NCBI GenBank assembly: GCA_041689935.1
Contig: JBDNFI010000037.1
Location: forward strand, 1-64,000
DNA from: CAXBDP01 sp041689935
GTDB lineage: Bacteria > Bacteroidota > Bacteroidia > Cytophagales > Cyclobacteriaceae
Length of the DNA stretch: 64,000 nucleotides
Reading direction: 5' to 3'
Shown here: positions 37,447 to 45,407 of the stretch, piece after piece
Numbering within the stretch: position 1 is the first letter of the stretch
Layout of the letters: each line of letters starts with the position of its first letter
Program-made: the position numbers and the translations under genes
Notes under the pieces: generated by a model
Seen by the model: only the letters and a program-made list of their open reading frames with translations
What the model was told of the DNA's origin: nothing
Database searches by the model: none

Positions 37447-39333
37447 ATGAGCGACCAAATAAAGCACGAGTGCGGTATAGCCCTCATTAGACTTAGAAAG
37501 CCACTTCAATATTATCTTGATAAATATGGAACGCCGCTCTATGCTATCAATAAGATGTACTTGTTGATGCAAAAGCAACATAATAGAGGGCAAGATGGAG
37601 CTGGTATTGCTAATATTAAGATTGGTGTGGATGCAGGTAATAGATATATAAGCCGTTATAGATCGGTAGATTCACAAGCGATTACAGAGATATTTTCCAA
37701 GCTGGGCAAAAAGTTCGAAGAAGCCAAGCGGGAGGGTGGGGCTAATTATCTGAATGAAGGCTGGCTCAAAGAAAATGTGGCTTTTACCGGTGAAGTTTGG
37801 CTAGGCCATCTTAGATATGGTACCCACGGGAAAAACGAGATAGAAAACTGCCACCCAATGTTGCGAATGAATAATTGGCGTAGTAGAAATCTGGTGGTAG
37901 CAGGAAATTTTAATCTCACAAATGTCGAAGAGCTCTTCAATCACCTTGTAAGTCTAGGGCAACATCCCAAAGAAAAAACCGATACGGTAACCGTAATGGA
38001 GAAGATTGGGCATTTTTTGGATGAAGAGAATCAATTACTTTTCGACAAATACAAAGGTAAAAATACTAATAAGCAGATTACTGAAATCATAGAAAATGAG
38101 CTTGATTTGCAACGGGTCTTGAAAAGAGCCTGCAAAGATTTCGACGGGGGGTATGCAATGGCTGGAATGACTGGCTATGGAGGCGCATTTGTTGCCAGAG
38201 ATCCAAACGGAATCCGTCCTGCATATTACTATGCCGATGATGAGGTGGTAGTGGTAGCTTCTGAAAAGTCACCCATCAAAACGGCTTTTAATGTAGAGTT
38301 TGATGATATTCATGAGATAATTCCAGGCCATGCTTTGATTATCAAAAAGAATGGAGAGTTTAATATGCTGCCCTTTCTTGAGACCAAAGAAAAAAAATCG
38401 TGCAGTTTCGAGCGTATTTATTTCTCTCGTGGTACCGATCCAGATATTTACCATGAGCGTAAGAAATTAGGTAAATTGCTAATCCCACAAATCCTCAAAT
38501 CCATCAACTTTGATCTAAAGAATACGGTTTTCTCCTATATTCCTAACACCGCCGAAACGGCCTTTTATGGAATGATGGACGGCCTCAATGAATACCTTGT
38601 GCAAAAGCGGAAGGAAATCATCATGGAGAATAAGCCGTATATCGATTCGCTGGAAGAATTGCTTTCTTTTACTCCACGAATTGAAAAACTAGTTGCCAAA
38701 GATGTGAAGCATCGCACCTTTATTACGGACGACGAACATCGGGACGATTTGGTAGCATACGTATATGACACCACGTATGAAGTAATTAATAAGAAAGTAG
38801 ATACGCTAGTTGTAATAGATGATTCTATTGTGCGGGGCACAACTTTGGAAAAGAGCATCCTGAAAATGCTCGACAGACTAGAACCTCGTAAAATCATCAT
38901 CGTATCTTCTGCTCCTCAAATTCGCTATCCCGATTGCTATGGAATTGATATGTCCAAAATGAAGGATTTTGTGGCATTTCGTGCGGTAATTTCACTACTC
39001 AACGAGCGTGGAATGAATTCCCTTGTAGACGAAGTGATGCAGCAAGCACTTGATTCGGTGGGCAATATCGATGCGCCTAACTATGTTCAGCGACTATACG
39101 AGCCCTTTACTGATGGCGAAATATCTGCAAAAATAGGCGATATCGTACGGTCAAACAGTTTGCGTGCTGATTTGGAAGTGATATATCAAACGGTAGAAAA
39201 TCTTCATAAAGCCTGTCCGAAGCATTTGGGTGATTGGTATTTCACGGGCGATTATCCTACCAAAGGTGGAAATAGGGTGGTGAATCGTGCCTTCGTGAAT
39301 TATATGCGAGGAGTGGTTGAGAGGGCTTATTGA
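37447..39333 (+). CDS. purF: Amidophosphoribosyltransferase, long Bacteroidota form
   Basis: A 628-residue enzyme for the first committed step of purine synthesis (PRPP + glutamine to phosphoribosylamine). An eight-residue propeptide MSDQIKHE precedes the nucleophile C9 (CGIALI), as in self-processed PurF. The glutaminase domain shows KQQHNRGQDGAGIA and GHLRYGTHG. The C-terminal phosphoribosyltransferase domain has the PRPP loop VVIDDSIVRGTT around residues 455-466. It is longer than the 470-500 residues of E. coli-type PurF because of internal insertions typical of this phylum. Its placement behind nuoN is not functional logic I recognise. Confidence 0.85.
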   Translation: MSDQIKHECGIALIRLRKPLQYYLDKYGTPLYAINKMYLLMQKQHNRGQDGAGIANIKIGVDAGNRYISRYRSVDSQAITEIFSKLGKKFEEAKREGGANYLNEGWLKENVAFTGEVWLGHLRYGTHGKNEIENCHPMLRMNNWRSRNLVVAGNFNLTNVEELFNHLVSLGQHPKEKTDTVTVMEKIGHFLDEENQLLFDKYKGKNTNKQITEIIENELDLQRVLKRACKDFDGGYAMAGMTGYGGAFVARDPNGIRPAYYYADDEVVVVASEKSPIKTAFNVEFDDIHEIIPGHALIIKKNGEFNMLPFLETKEKKSCSFERIYFSRGTDPDIYHERKKLGKLLIPQILKSINFDLKNTVFSYIPNTAETAFYGMMDGLNEYLVQKRKEIIMENKPYIDSLEELLSFTPRIEKLVAKDVKHRTFITDDEHRDDLVAYVYDTTYEVINKKVDTLVVIDDSIVRGTTLEKSILKMLDRLEPRKIIIVSSAPQIRYPDCYGIDMSKMKDFVAFRAVISLLNERGMNSLVDEVMQQALDSVGNIDAPNYVQRLYEPFTDGEISAKIGDIVRSNSLRADLEVIYQTVENLHKACPKHLGDWYFTGDYPTKGGNRVVNRAFVNYMRGVVERAY

Positions 39334-39438
39334 TAGAAAAGTTGTTAAACGTAATTAATTGCTCTATTTGAGCCAACACCACTTTTCACTGCCAAGAGAA
39401 AGCGGGAGGTAAAAGCGTAGTGCTGATAATATTGCAAT

Positions 39439-39470
39439 AAAAAAGTCGCTGTAACCACAGCGACTTTTTT
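39439..39470. terminator. Bidirectional terminator after tRNA-Arg and purF
   Basis: The perfect arms AAAAAAGTCGCTGT (39439-39452) and ACAGCGACTTTTTT (39457-39470) enclose a 4-base AACC loop, with T runs on both strands. It ends the reverse tRNA transcript 2 bases after the mature 3' end and can also stop purF transcription. Confidence 0.9.
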
Positions 39471-39471
39471 G

Positions 39472-39545
39472 TGCACCCGAAGGGATTCGAACCCCCAACC
39501 ATCAGAACCGGAATCTGAAATTCTATCCAATTGAACTACGGGTGC
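39472..39545 (-). tRNA. tRNA-Arg (anticodon CCG)
   Basis: On the reverse strand the 7-bp acceptor stem GCACCCG/CGGGTGC closes a full cloverleaf. The D-arm follows GTTCAATTGGATAGAAT. The anticodon stem TCAGA/TCTGA holds the loop TTCCGGT with anticodon CCG (reads CGG), and the T-arm is GGGGGTTCGAATCCC. The discriminator is A and no CCA is encoded. Length 74. CGG is exactly the arginine codon that arises when the octamer GCGGGAGG falls in frame as CGG-GAG. Confidence 0.93.
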
Positions 39546-39601
39546 ATATATTTGGCGAAATTAGGCTATTCACAGCAATAAGTCAATGAATGAAATTTTG
39601 C

Positions 39602-40054
39602 CTAGTATTCTTTTCTATCTTCTTTTGCCTGCCAAGCTTCAAAAACCTTTATGCCCTCTTCTCTTAGTAAAGGAAGCATTTTAATACTGCGGTCTTTTAT
39701 CTCCATACTGATTTCATGGTAAATATGCGCATCGTCAAAGCCAATATTCGCGGCATCCTCCCGCGTATTTGCGTAATAGACTACGGGAATTCTTGCCCAA
39801 TAAATGGCACCCAAACACATCGGACAGGGTTCGCAACTTGTATAAAGTTCGCAATTATCCAACTGGAAAGTATTTAGCTTTTCACAAGCATTTCTTATGG
39901 CCATCACTTCCGCATGGGCTGTCGGATCATTGCTGCTTGTTACCTGATTATAGCCCGTAGCCACGATCTCTCCTTTCAGTACTACTACAGCACCAAATGG
40001 GCCACCGAAACCCTCCCGCATTTTCTGCTCGGAAAGCCTGATGGCCTCAATCAT
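39602..40054 (-). CDS. guaD: Guanine deaminase (cytidine deaminase-fold)
   Basis: A 150-residue zinc deaminase. Zinc ligands and catalytic Glu are in DPTAHAEVMAIR (HAE) and YTSCEPCPMCLGAIYWARI (PCxxC). The middle GGPFGAVVV and the C-terminal REDAANIGFDDAHIYHEI, and even the ending KEY, match Bacillus GuaD better than TadA, which ends differently. It converts guanine to xanthine. It lies alone, convergent with nothing. A tRNA adenosine deaminase is the main alternative. Confidence 0.75.
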   Translation of the reverse strand: MIEAIRLSEQKMREGFGGPFGAVVVLKGEIVATGYNQVTSSNDPTAHAEVMAIRNACEKLNTFQLDNCELYTSCEPCPMCLGAIYWARIPVVYYANTREDAANIGFDDAHIYHEISMEIKDRSIKMLPLLREEGIKVFEAWQAKEDRKEY

Positions 40055-40085
40055 AAATTTTTCTCGATTTTCCAGAATTGATTAA

Positions 40086-41063
40086 TTATCTGTATAAAAC
40101 TGCATTGATGGCCTCAATAGTACGCTTTACATTTGGTAGAATCACTTCAATCAACGTAAGAGCGTATGGCAATGACACATCCATACTATTGACTCTAAGG
40201 ATAGGAGCATCCAAATAATCAAACGCATGTCGTTGGATATTGAAAGCCAAATCAGTCGCAATAGATGACAATGGCCATGCTTCCTCTACGATCACTGCTC
40301 TATTGGTCTTTTTTACAGATTCGATCAACGTAGGGTAGTCGATAGGGCGCACACTTCTCAAATCAATCACTTCGCAGCTAATATTTTCTTTGGCCATTTC
40401 ATCTGCAGCTTCTAAAGCTACTTTCATCATTTTACCAAATGAAATAAGCGTAACGTCTTTTCCCTCACGCACTATATTTGCCTTGCCGATTGGAATTAAA
40501 TATTCCTCTTCAGGCACTTCGCCCTTGTCTCCATACATCACTTCTGACTCCATAAAGATGACAGGATCATTGTCTCTAATGGCAGATTTTAATAAGCCCT
40601 TCGCATCATAAGGATTGGATGGCACTACTACCTTAAGGCCAGGAGTATTTGCATACCAGTTTTCAAAGTTTTGAGAGTGTTGAGCACCGAGCGTTCCGGC
40701 ACTCCCTGTAGGCCCTCTAAATACCATTGGCGCAGAATATTGCCCAGCAGACATGGAGAGAATTTTGGCAGCGGAATTTATGATTTGATCTATAGCAACT
40801 AATGAAAAGTTGAAAGTCATAAATTCGATAATTGGTCGCAAACCATTCATGGCCGCACCAACGCCTATTCCAGCAAAGCCAAGTTCTGCAATAGGGGTAT
40901 CGATTACTCTCTCTGGGCCAAACTCATCGAGCATCCCTTGGCTCACTTTGTAGGCTCCATTGTATTCGGCCACTTCTTCACCCATCAAGAAAATCTTATT
41001 GTCCCTGCGCATCTCTTCCGACATGGCTTCTCTTAGGGCTTCACGAAATTGTATCTCTCTCAT
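40086..41063 (-). CDS. pdhB: Pyruvate dehydrogenase E1 component, beta subunit
   Basis: A 325-residue transketolase-type beta subunit. It contains REALREAMSEEMRRD, FLMGEEVAEYNGAYKVSQG (with the Glu that activates thiamine diphosphate), TPIAELGFAGIGVGAAM, VFRGPTGSAGTLGAQHSQ and SVKKTNRAVIVEEAWP. With an alpha subunit encoded elsewhere it decarboxylates pyruvate in the PDH complex. A branched-chain oxoacid dehydrogenase is less likely given the strong PdhB-type sequence. It is divergent from the PspC-type gene. Confidence 0.9.
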   Translation of the reverse strand: MREIQFREALREAMSEEMRRDNKIFLMGEEVAEYNGAYKVSQGMLDEFGPERVIDTPIAELGFAGIGVGAAMNGLRPIIEFMTFNFSLVAIDQIINSAAKILSMSAGQYSAPMVFRGPTGSAGTLGAQHSQNFENWYANTPGLKVVVPSNPYDAKGLLKSAIRDNDPVIFMESEVMYGDKGEVPEEEYLIPIGKANIVREGKDVTLISFGKMMKVALEAADEMAKENISCEVIDLRSVRPIDYPTLIESVKKTNRAVIVEEAWPLSSIATDLAFNIQRHAFDYLDAPILRVNSMDVSLPYALTLIEVILPNVKRTIEAINAVLYR

Positions 41064-41217
41064 TAGTCTGATTTATATATTTCCTGACAAAAATAGCCAC
41101 CAAGTGTCAAATCAAAAAAATCGAATTGAATTATATCCGATTCTTTTTGCTAGATTGGAATTGATTTAGTGTAAAACGTGCCTTTTATTTGAAAATGCGC
41201 ACTAAAATTATTTTGCT

Positions 41218-41436
41218 ATGGAAAAACTAATTACATTTTTTGAAACTCAAGCTTTTGGAGTGTGTACCAAATTAGGCGATAAACTTAACATGTCCACTTC
41301 GAGCATACGATTGTTTTTTATATATGCCTCATTTCTGACCTTCGGCTCCCCGCTGATTATCTATATGGGTTTAGCTTTTATTATTAATATCCGTCAGCAT
41401 CTACGTAGAGGGCGTAGCTCGGTTTGGTATTGTTAA
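41218..41436 (+). CDS. Small PspC-domain membrane protein
   Basis: A 72-residue protein. QAFGVCTKLGDKLNMSTSSI and RLFFIYASFLTFGSPLIIYM match the PspC fold (GVC-x-LA, then a long hydrophobic helix), followed by a basic tail. PspC proteins sit in the inner membrane and take part in envelope stress responses. It is a stand-alone version without a partner nearby. Confidence 0.75.
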   Translation: MEKLITFFETQAFGVCTKLGDKLNMSTSSIRLFFIYASFLTFGSPLIIYMGLAFIINIRQHLRRGRSSVWYC

Positions 41437-41511
41437 TTATCCCAATTTGCTTTTATCTTGTTGGCTAAATTGGATTTTACACTAAAAATCCTTTTCCCTT
41501 AGCCTCCCAAT

Positions 41512-42813
41512 ATGAACCAACTAAAATCGCGCATTGGAAGCATCCTTTTTTGGTCTGTCGTTTCCGCAGCATTTATAGGCCCGGGTACGGTAGCTACGGC
41601 GGCCTCCTCGGGAGCTTCTTTTGGCTTGGATCTTATTTGGGCATTGGCTTTTGGGACGATCGCTTGTTTGGTATTGCAAGAAGGTGCGGCCAGAATTACT
41701 TTAGGCTCAGGCCTCAATTTAGGTCAAGCTATTGCGGCTAAATTCAAGGATGATGAAACAGCCAAACGTGTAAAGGGCTCCATCATCTTTGCCATTGTAT
41801 TTGGATGCGCCGCATATCAGGCGGGTAATATAATGGGAGCTGTGGCAGGCATAGCGGTAGTCACGCCTTTTCCGGCGTGGATGGCTGCGGTAATTGTGGT
41901 GCTATTTGCGAGTATTGGATTATGGCTGGGCCATTTACGTGGCATCCTCAATGTGATGAGCGTGATGGTTGCCCTTATGGGAATCACCTTCGCCTTTTTA
42001 GCTTTCCAAAGTGACTATTCTTTTATTCAACTTTCCAAAGGTGCTTTTCTCCCTAGTTTCCCATTAGGCAGCGAAACGCTAATCCTTGGCTTAGTTGGCA
42101 CTACCATTGTTCCATATAATCTTTTTTTGGCCTCGGGTATTAGCAAAAACCAAAGCCTTTCCGAAATGCGATTTGGTATTTCTGTAGCCATTATTTTAGG
42201 TGGTATTATTTCTATTGCCATCCTTGTAACTGGAAGTATGCTGGATGGAGATTTTAGTTTTGAGGCATTAGCAAGCAAAATGGATCTGCTGATGGCTGGA
42301 AATGGATCAGCTTTATTAGGCATTGGGCTTTTTTGCGCAGGATTTACTTCGAGTATTACCGCACCGATGGCCGCAGCCATTACCTGGCAAAGCGTGAGCG
42401 GGAGAAAACAGGATTTGCGGTCCGCAGGCTTTCGCGTGGTGTGGGGAGCTATTATGCTGGTAGGTTTGCTTTTTGGCATTTCTGGACTCAAACCTATACC
42501 TGTGATTTTGCTTGCTCAGGCAATCAACGGCCTTTTGCTACCAATATCTGCCGTGTTCCTTATTGTAATTATCAACGATCATAAGTTAATGAAAGCAGGT
42601 TTTGGGAATACGGGTATTCAAAATGTTCTTTTGATTCTAGTTGTTTGGCTAGCCTTATTGCTTGGAATCCACAGCTTGGCCAAAGTGGCGGCTTCACTCA
42701 CCGAGGGCTTCGTAGCGAGTGGGGTTATTTACCTTACTAGTATTTCAGGTATTGCGTTGTTGATTCTATGGATTAGTTTGAAAGGGAGGGTTGGGGGAAA
42801 TAGAAAGATATAA
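41512..42813 (+). CDS. Divergent Nramp-family transporter
   Basis: A 433-residue membrane protein with about 11 hydrophobic helices and Nramp topology. Two Nramp hallmark sites are altered. TM1 reads GPGT (residues 23-26) where metal-transporting Nramps have DPGN, and TM6 reads VPYN (200-203) where they have MPHN. The Asp, Asn, Met and His that ligate or neighbour the metal are therefore missing. It probably belongs to an Nramp-related branch with a different or unknown substrate. Do not take it as a manganese transporter on name alone. A terminator follows. Confidence 0.75.
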   Translation: MNQLKSRIGSILFWSVVSAAFIGPGTVATAASSGASFGLDLIWALAFGTIACLVLQEGAARITLGSGLNLGQAIAAKFKDDETAKRVKGSIIFAIVFGCAAYQAGNIMGAVAGIAVVTPFPAWMAAVIVVLFASIGLWLGHLRGILNVMSVMVALMGITFAFLAFQSDYSFIQLSKGAFLPSFPLGSETLILGLVGTTIVPYNLFLASGISKNQSLSEMRFGISVAIILGGIISIAILVTGSMLDGDFSFEALASKMDLLMAGNGSALLGIGLFCAGFTSSITAPMAAAITWQSVSGRKQDLRSAGFRVVWGAIMLVGLLFGISGLKPIPVILLAQAINGLLLPISAVFLIVIINDHKLMKAGFGNTGIQNVLLILVVWLALLLGIHSLAKVAASLTEGFVASGVIYLTSISGIALLILWISLKGRVGGNRKI

Positions 42814-42837
42814 TCCTTCCGCTACTTTTTTCAATAA

Positions 42838-42869
42838 AAAAGCCTTCAAAAATTAATTCGAAGGCTTTT
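42838..42869. terminator. Bidirectional terminator after the Nramp-like gene
   Basis: The arms AAAAGCCTTC (42838-42847) and GAAGGCTTTT (42860-42869) with a 12-base loop lie between the convergent transporter and small membrane protein genes. Confidence 0.88.
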
Positions 42870-42889
42870 ACTATTTTCTGAAACCGTTA

Positions 42890-43021
42890 TTAATTCGATT
42901 TTTCCTTTTTCTTCTTTTTGCCGTACGTGTCAGCGATGATAATCCAATGAACGAGGCCCACTATGATTAAAACTATCCAAATAAATAAATTTGCTCCTGG
43001 AGCTATTGGTGCATCTAGCAT
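42890..43021 (-). CDS. 43-residue single-helix membrane protein
   Basis: From ATG 43021 the frame encodes MLDAPIAPGAN, one hydrophobic helix (LFIWIVLIIVGLVHWIII) and a tail of Lys and Glu ending KKKKKEKSN. The longer open frame to 43180 would overlap the divergent trp promoter and begins with unconvincing sequence, so the short start is preferred. I do not recognise the family. Similar small proteins are common and of unknown role in this phylum. Confidence 0.55.
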   Translation of the reverse strand: MLDAPIAPGANLFIWIVLIIVGLVHWIIIADTYGKKKKKEKSN

Positions 43022-43156
43022 ATCGGTAAGATTTAATTTCCTTATTAATTTCTGAACAAATGTAAGCAAGCTAAAGTTTAATCGGAAATGGAAATTCCAC
43101 TCACAGCAGAGAATTTCCGCACTCGATAAAAATAATTGAAAAATTTTGTTACATGG

Positions 43157-43189
43157 TTTGGACAAACGCCATTCCTTCACTTAAATTTG
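43157..43189 (+). promoter_or_regulatory. trp operon promoter
   Basis: TTTG (43157-43160), 21-base spacer, TAAATTTG (43182-43189): a full match to the Bacteroidota -33/-7 consensus TTTG...TAnnTTTG with a spacing in the accepted range. Transcription should begin a few bases on, at about 43192-43196, essentially at the leader peptide ATG. Confidence 0.75.
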
Positions 43190-43194
43190 ACCTA

Positions 43195-43251
43195 ATGATT
43201 AGAAATACCAATAACGCATGGTGGTGGCACGAATCTTTTTCGGAATTGTGA
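43195..43251 (+). CDS. trpL: trp leader peptide (18 residues, three Trp in a row)
   Basis: ATG 43195 opens MIRNTNNAWWWHESFSEL followed by TGA at 43249. Codons 9-11 are TGG TGG TGG. It sits between the trp promoter and an intrinsic terminator ahead of trpE, exactly as in attenuation-controlled trp operons. When charged tRNA-Trp is scarce the ribosome should stall on the WWW run and alter RNA folding. The ATG is so close to the predicted transcription start that translation may be leaderless. Confidence 0.85.
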   Translation: MIRNTNNAWWWHESFSEL

Positions 43252-43281
43252 CCTGGACTTATGTGTAAAAACCATATTATG

Positions 43282-43312
43282 AAAAAGCCCGCGGTTCACG
43301 TGGGCTTTTTTT
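43282..43312 (+). terminator. trp attenuator terminator
   Basis: AAAAAGCCCGCG (43282-43293) pairs with CGTGGGCTTTTT (through 43310, one G-U pair), closing a GTTCA loop and followed by T residues. A competing pairing of GTGACC (43248-43253) with GGTTCAC (43293-43299, one bulge) would break this stem and could be the antiterminator. It ends about 95 bases before trpE. Confidence 0.85.
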
Positions 43313-43408
43313 GTTTTAAGGCCAATTCAAAATGTAAAATTGGAAAAAACAAGCGTTGAAAATTACGCTTATCAAAGGATGTTAAAGCATTGCAATCGAA
43401 GAATAAAA

Positions 43409-44827
43409 ATGAAGTACACTATTCAAACCAAGGAGATTACTAAACTGGCCGATACGGTTACGCCCGTGAGCTTATATTTAAAGCTTCGCGATCGGTTTAG
43501 TCACTGCATGCTGCTAGAGAGCTCGGATTATCATGGACAAGAAAATAGCTTTTCATACCTATGTTTCGATCCTATCGCCTCTTTTATTCTCGAGGCAGAT
43601 GGCACGCTTGAGCAGAATTTCCCAGATGGTACTTCTGCTATAAGTAGTCTGCATGCTGGCTCACAAGGGTATGCATCAGCTCTTCAGGGATTTAAAGATC
43701 AATTCCATGCAGAAAACAAATTTCAGAAAGGACTGATAAATGGACTATTTGGGTTTACTTCTTATGAGGCGGTGGAGTTTATGGAGAACCTAGCCATGAA
43801 TAGAAGTAAAAAAGGAGTGGCAGATATTCCCTTGGCTGATTACCGTATTTTTCGATTTATCATTGCTTTAGATCACTTCCGCAATCGCCTACATATTCTG
43901 GAAAATGCGGTTGATGGTAATTTCGAAGAGGGTAAATTGGAAGAAGTGATTAGCTTAATTGATAATAAAAATGTGCCTGACTATGCTTTTCACGCAATAG
44001 GTGAGGAGCAGTCTAATTACACCGATTCAGCATATAAAAAGATTGTCGAAAGTGGCATCGCTCATTGTAAGCGGGGAGATGTATTCCAAATAGTGCTTTC
44101 TCGTAGATTTCAAACTGCCTTTGAGGGCGATGAATTTAATGTGTACAGAAGCCTTCGGTCTTTAAATCCGTCTCCATATCTTTTTTACTTTGATTATGGC
44201 TCATTCAAAATATTTGGTTCTTCACCTGAAGCGCAAATTGTGGTGCAAAATGGCAAGGCAAGTATTTTCCCAATAGCAGGCACATTCCGCCGAACGGGCA
44301 ATGATGAAGCCGATGCTGAGTTGGCGCGTGAGCTTTTGTCCGACCCTAAGGAGAATTCGGAGCATGTGATGTTGGTAGATTTGGCGCGAAATGATTTGAG
44401 TAGGCATAGTGAGCAAGTGACTGTGGAGACGTTCCGTGAAATACAATATTACTCGCATGTAATTCACTTGGTATCCAAGGTGAGTGGCAAGCTGCAAGCA
44501 AATGCCTCATCGGTGCAGCTCATGGCCGATACCTTCCCAGCGGGCACGCTGTCTGGTGCGCCCAAGCATAAGGCCATGACGCTTATAGATCAATACGAAA
44601 CCTCCCGCAGAGGCTACTATGGAGGCGCCATTGGTATGATAGGTTTCGATGGCTCCATCAATCAAGCGATTATGATTCGCTCATTTTTGAGTAAGGATAA
44701 TAACCTATACTGCCAAGCAGGTGCAGGAGTGGTAGCCAAATCAGATCCAGATAGTGAAGTGCAAGAAGTTTACAATAAATTGGCAGCATTGAAGCAAGCC
44801 ATCAAAGACGCAGATAGGAACAGCTAA
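43409..44827 (+). CDS. trpE: Anthranilate synthase component I
   Basis: A 472-residue enzyme turning chorismate plus ammonia into anthranilate. The chorismate-binding domain shows IFPIAGTFRRTG, ENSEHVMLVDLARNDL, FPAGTLSGAPK and AGAGVVAKSDPDSE. The N-terminal LLESSDYHG contains the LLES motif that binds tryptophan for feedback inhibition. The start is set to ATG 43409 (MKYTIQTKEITKLAD). The open frame begins with a TTG at 43340, but the extra 23 residues are unlike the family. It is the first structural gene after the attenuator. Confidence 0.92.
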   Translation: MKYTIQTKEITKLADTVTPVSLYLKLRDRFSHCMLLESSDYHGQENSFSYLCFDPIASFILEADGTLEQNFPDGTSAISSLHAGSQGYASALQGFKDQFHAENKFQKGLINGLFGFTSYEAVEFMENLAMNRSKKGVADIPLADYRIFRFIIALDHFRNRLHILENAVDGNFEEGKLEEVISLIDNKNVPDYAFHAIGEEQSNYTDSAYKKIVESGIAHCKRGDVFQIVLSRRFQTAFEGDEFNVYRSLRSLNPSPYLFYFDYGSFKIFGSSPEAQIVVQNGKASIFPIAGTFRRTGNDEADAELARELLSDPKENSEHVMLVDLARNDLSRHSEQVTVETFREIQYYSHVIHLVSKVSGKLQANASSVQLMADTFPAGTLSGAPKHKAMTLIDQYETSRRGYYGGAIGMIGFDGSINQAIMIRSFLSKDNNLYCQAGAGVVAKSDPDSEVQEVYNKLAALKQAIKDADRNS

Positions 44828-44830
44828 GCC

Positions 44831-45406
44831 ATGAAAATATTAGTATTTGATAACTACGATTCATTCACCTACAATTTGGTGCATATCATCAGGCAGCTTG
44901 GGTTTGGTGCAAAAATGGATATTTACAGAAATGATCAAATTCCGTTGGAAGCAATCGCTCAATACGATAAGATTCTACTTTCACCTGGCCCAGGTATTCC
45001 ATCCGAAGCAGGGATATTGCTAGATGTAATTAAAACCTATGCTGCGAGTAAAGATATTTTGGGCGTATGCTTAGGTCATCAGGCTATTGCAGAGGCATTT
45101 GGTGGCGAGATTTATAATATGGACGAAGTACTGCATGGCGTAGCTGAAACCATCACAGTCACGGCTGCCGATGATCGTTTATTCAAAAACCTCCCGCCAA
45201 ATTTCAGGGCTTGTCGCTATCATTCCTGGTCGGTTTCACCCAATAAACTTCCTGCAGCATTAGAAGTGACGGCGGTAGATCAGCGAGGGCAAATTATGGC
45301 ATTAAGGCATAAGCATCTCAAAATTTCTGGCGTTCAATTCCATCCAGAATCTATCATGACAGAACATGGACTAGAAATGATGAAAAATTGGTTAATAAGC
45401 GAATAA
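44831..45406 (+). CDS. trpG: Anthranilate synthase component II (glutamine amidotransferase)
   Basis: A 191-residue class I glutaminase supplying ammonia to TrpE. It shows DNYDSFTYNLVHII, SPGPGIPSEAG, the nucleophile elbow GVCLGHQAIAEAFGG, and the His-Glu pair in GVQFHPESI. It lies 3 bases after trpE and 1 base before trpD. It may also serve para-aminobenzoate synthesis, as the families are alike, but its place in the operon makes TrpG clear. Confidence 0.93.
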   Translation: MKILVFDNYDSFTYNLVHIIRQLGFGAKMDIYRNDQIPLEAIAQYDKILLSPGPGIPSEAGILLDVIKTYAASKDILGVCLGHQAIAEAFGGEIYNMDEVLHGVAETITVTAADDRLFKNLPPNFRACRYHSWSVSPNKLPAALEVTAVDQRGQIMALRHKHLKISGVQFHPESIMTEHGLEMMKNWLISE

Positions 45407-45407
45407 T

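Noticed and set aside
39345..39530. 61-codon reverse ORF
   Set aside because: It overlaps tRNA-Arg and its terminator.
43085..43180. Longer start for the small membrane protein at 42890
   Set aside because: The extension overlaps the trp promoter and its sequence looks non-coding.
43340..43408. TTG-initiated N-terminal extension of trpE
   Set aside because: The added residues do not resemble TrpE, and the ATG at 43409 opens the conserved domain at normal length.
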